This document shows, piece by piece, positions 5,729-5,872 of a DNA stretch of 5,872 nt (its first letter is position 1; each line of letters begins with the position of its first letter). Made by a program: the position numbers and the translations under genes. A model generated the notes under the pieces. It was not told where the DNA came from and ran no database searches. It was given only the letters and a program-made list of their open reading frames with translations. The DNA is from DATKZB01 sp035528235 (GTDB lineage: Bacteria; Planctomycetota; Phycisphaerae; FEN-1346): positions 1 to 5,872 of the forward strand of contig DATKZB010000097.1 of the NCBI GenBank assembly GCA_035528235.1. The letters are read 5' to 3'.

Positions 5729-5784
5729 GCGCCAAGGCGCGGTGGCCCGCCCAAGGCGGGCAGGCGCTGGGAAGGCCACCGCGC
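5729..5784. repeat. Cluster of overlapping inverted repeats
   Basis: Three hairpins share bases. A small one is GCGCC-AA-GGCGC (5729-5740). A second is GCCCGCC-CAA-GGCGGGC (5745-5761). An outer pair of perfect 11-bp arms (5737-5747 and 5774-5784, GCGCGGTGGCC and its complement) overlaps both. The two small hairpins can form together, but each excludes the outer stem. No transcript through this stretch can be assigned, so it may be regulatory RNA, an intergenic repeat or DNA structure. Confidence 0.5.
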
Positions 5785-5872
5785 GGAGTCCCAATAGGCC
5801 CTCGCGGAGTTGACAAGGTAGCATTAGGGCGGGTGTCTCTGATGGGCCCCCCGGCCGTGGCACGGTGTGGAC

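Larger units (their letters stand above)
5602..5872. other. Non-coding right flank
   Basis: No reading frame here has both a ribosome site and protein-like composition. The open frames are arginine- and alanine-rich products of GC bias. Apart from the promoter, dyad and inverted repeats listed separately, the last 80 bases hold only an isolated TTGACA (5810-5815, plus strand) without a good -10 partner. The ATG at 5841 is open to the window edge but has no ribosome site. A neighbouring gene may begin just right of the window. Confidence 0.5.

Noticed and set aside
5810..5838. TTGACA at 5810-5815 as a plus-strand promoter
   Set aside because: The -35 box is perfect, but at 17 bp spacing the -10 hexamer is GTGTCT, which matches the consensus only at its last base. 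It could serve a gene beyond the window but cannot be supported from here.

Overview
The window is high-GC bacterial DNA (about two-thirds G+C by eye). It holds two genes that point at each other and a non-coding right flank. The modular surface protein, the dockerin-like ending and the secreted PL1-type pectate lyase together suggest a member of the Planctomycetota, perhaps Phycisphaerae-like or a metagenome-assembled relative. That assignment is inferred from protein style. No rRNA, tRNA or phylogenetic marker is present.

Positions 1-4194 (+) are the 3' part of a giant extracellular multidomain protein whose start lies left of the window. In order it carries two lamin-tail-type domains, two copies of an Ig-like plus PA14 unit, two Calx-beta repeats, another Ig-like domain, a duplicated dockerin-like calcium-loop module with an unusual insertion, and a 128-residue Ala/Pro/Glu-rich tail. 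No enzymatic domain is visible, so the part seen looks like an adhesion or binding scaffold.

Positions 4195-4318 separate the two convergent 3' ends. They hold a pair of REP-like palindromes in opposite orientation. Each is a perfect 9-bp stem with a 3-nt loop and a GTAG tetranucleotide directly at its 5' side. The stems differ by one compensated base pair. This matches the signature of REP elements mobilised by REP-associated tyrosine transposases (RAYTs).

Positions 5428-4319 (-) encode a complete 369-residue pectate lyase with a signal peptide and a strong Shine-Dalgarno sequence. Upstream are a plausible sigma-70-type promoter (5636-5608), a TGTGTG-N9-CACACA dyad that could be an activator site, and a long GC-rich leader.

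Positions 5637-5872 contain no convincing gene. They hold several strong inverted repeats, some mutually exclusive. The two genes fit a lifestyle based on plant or algal polysaccharides, with a secreted pectin-cleaving enzyme next to a large surface protein with possible glycan-binding domains. They are not in one operon, so functional coupling is only inferred. The most unusual signals are the paired REP elements, the duplicated dockerin-like module with its insertion, and the change of codon style towards the end of the large gene. No wholly new system is evident.
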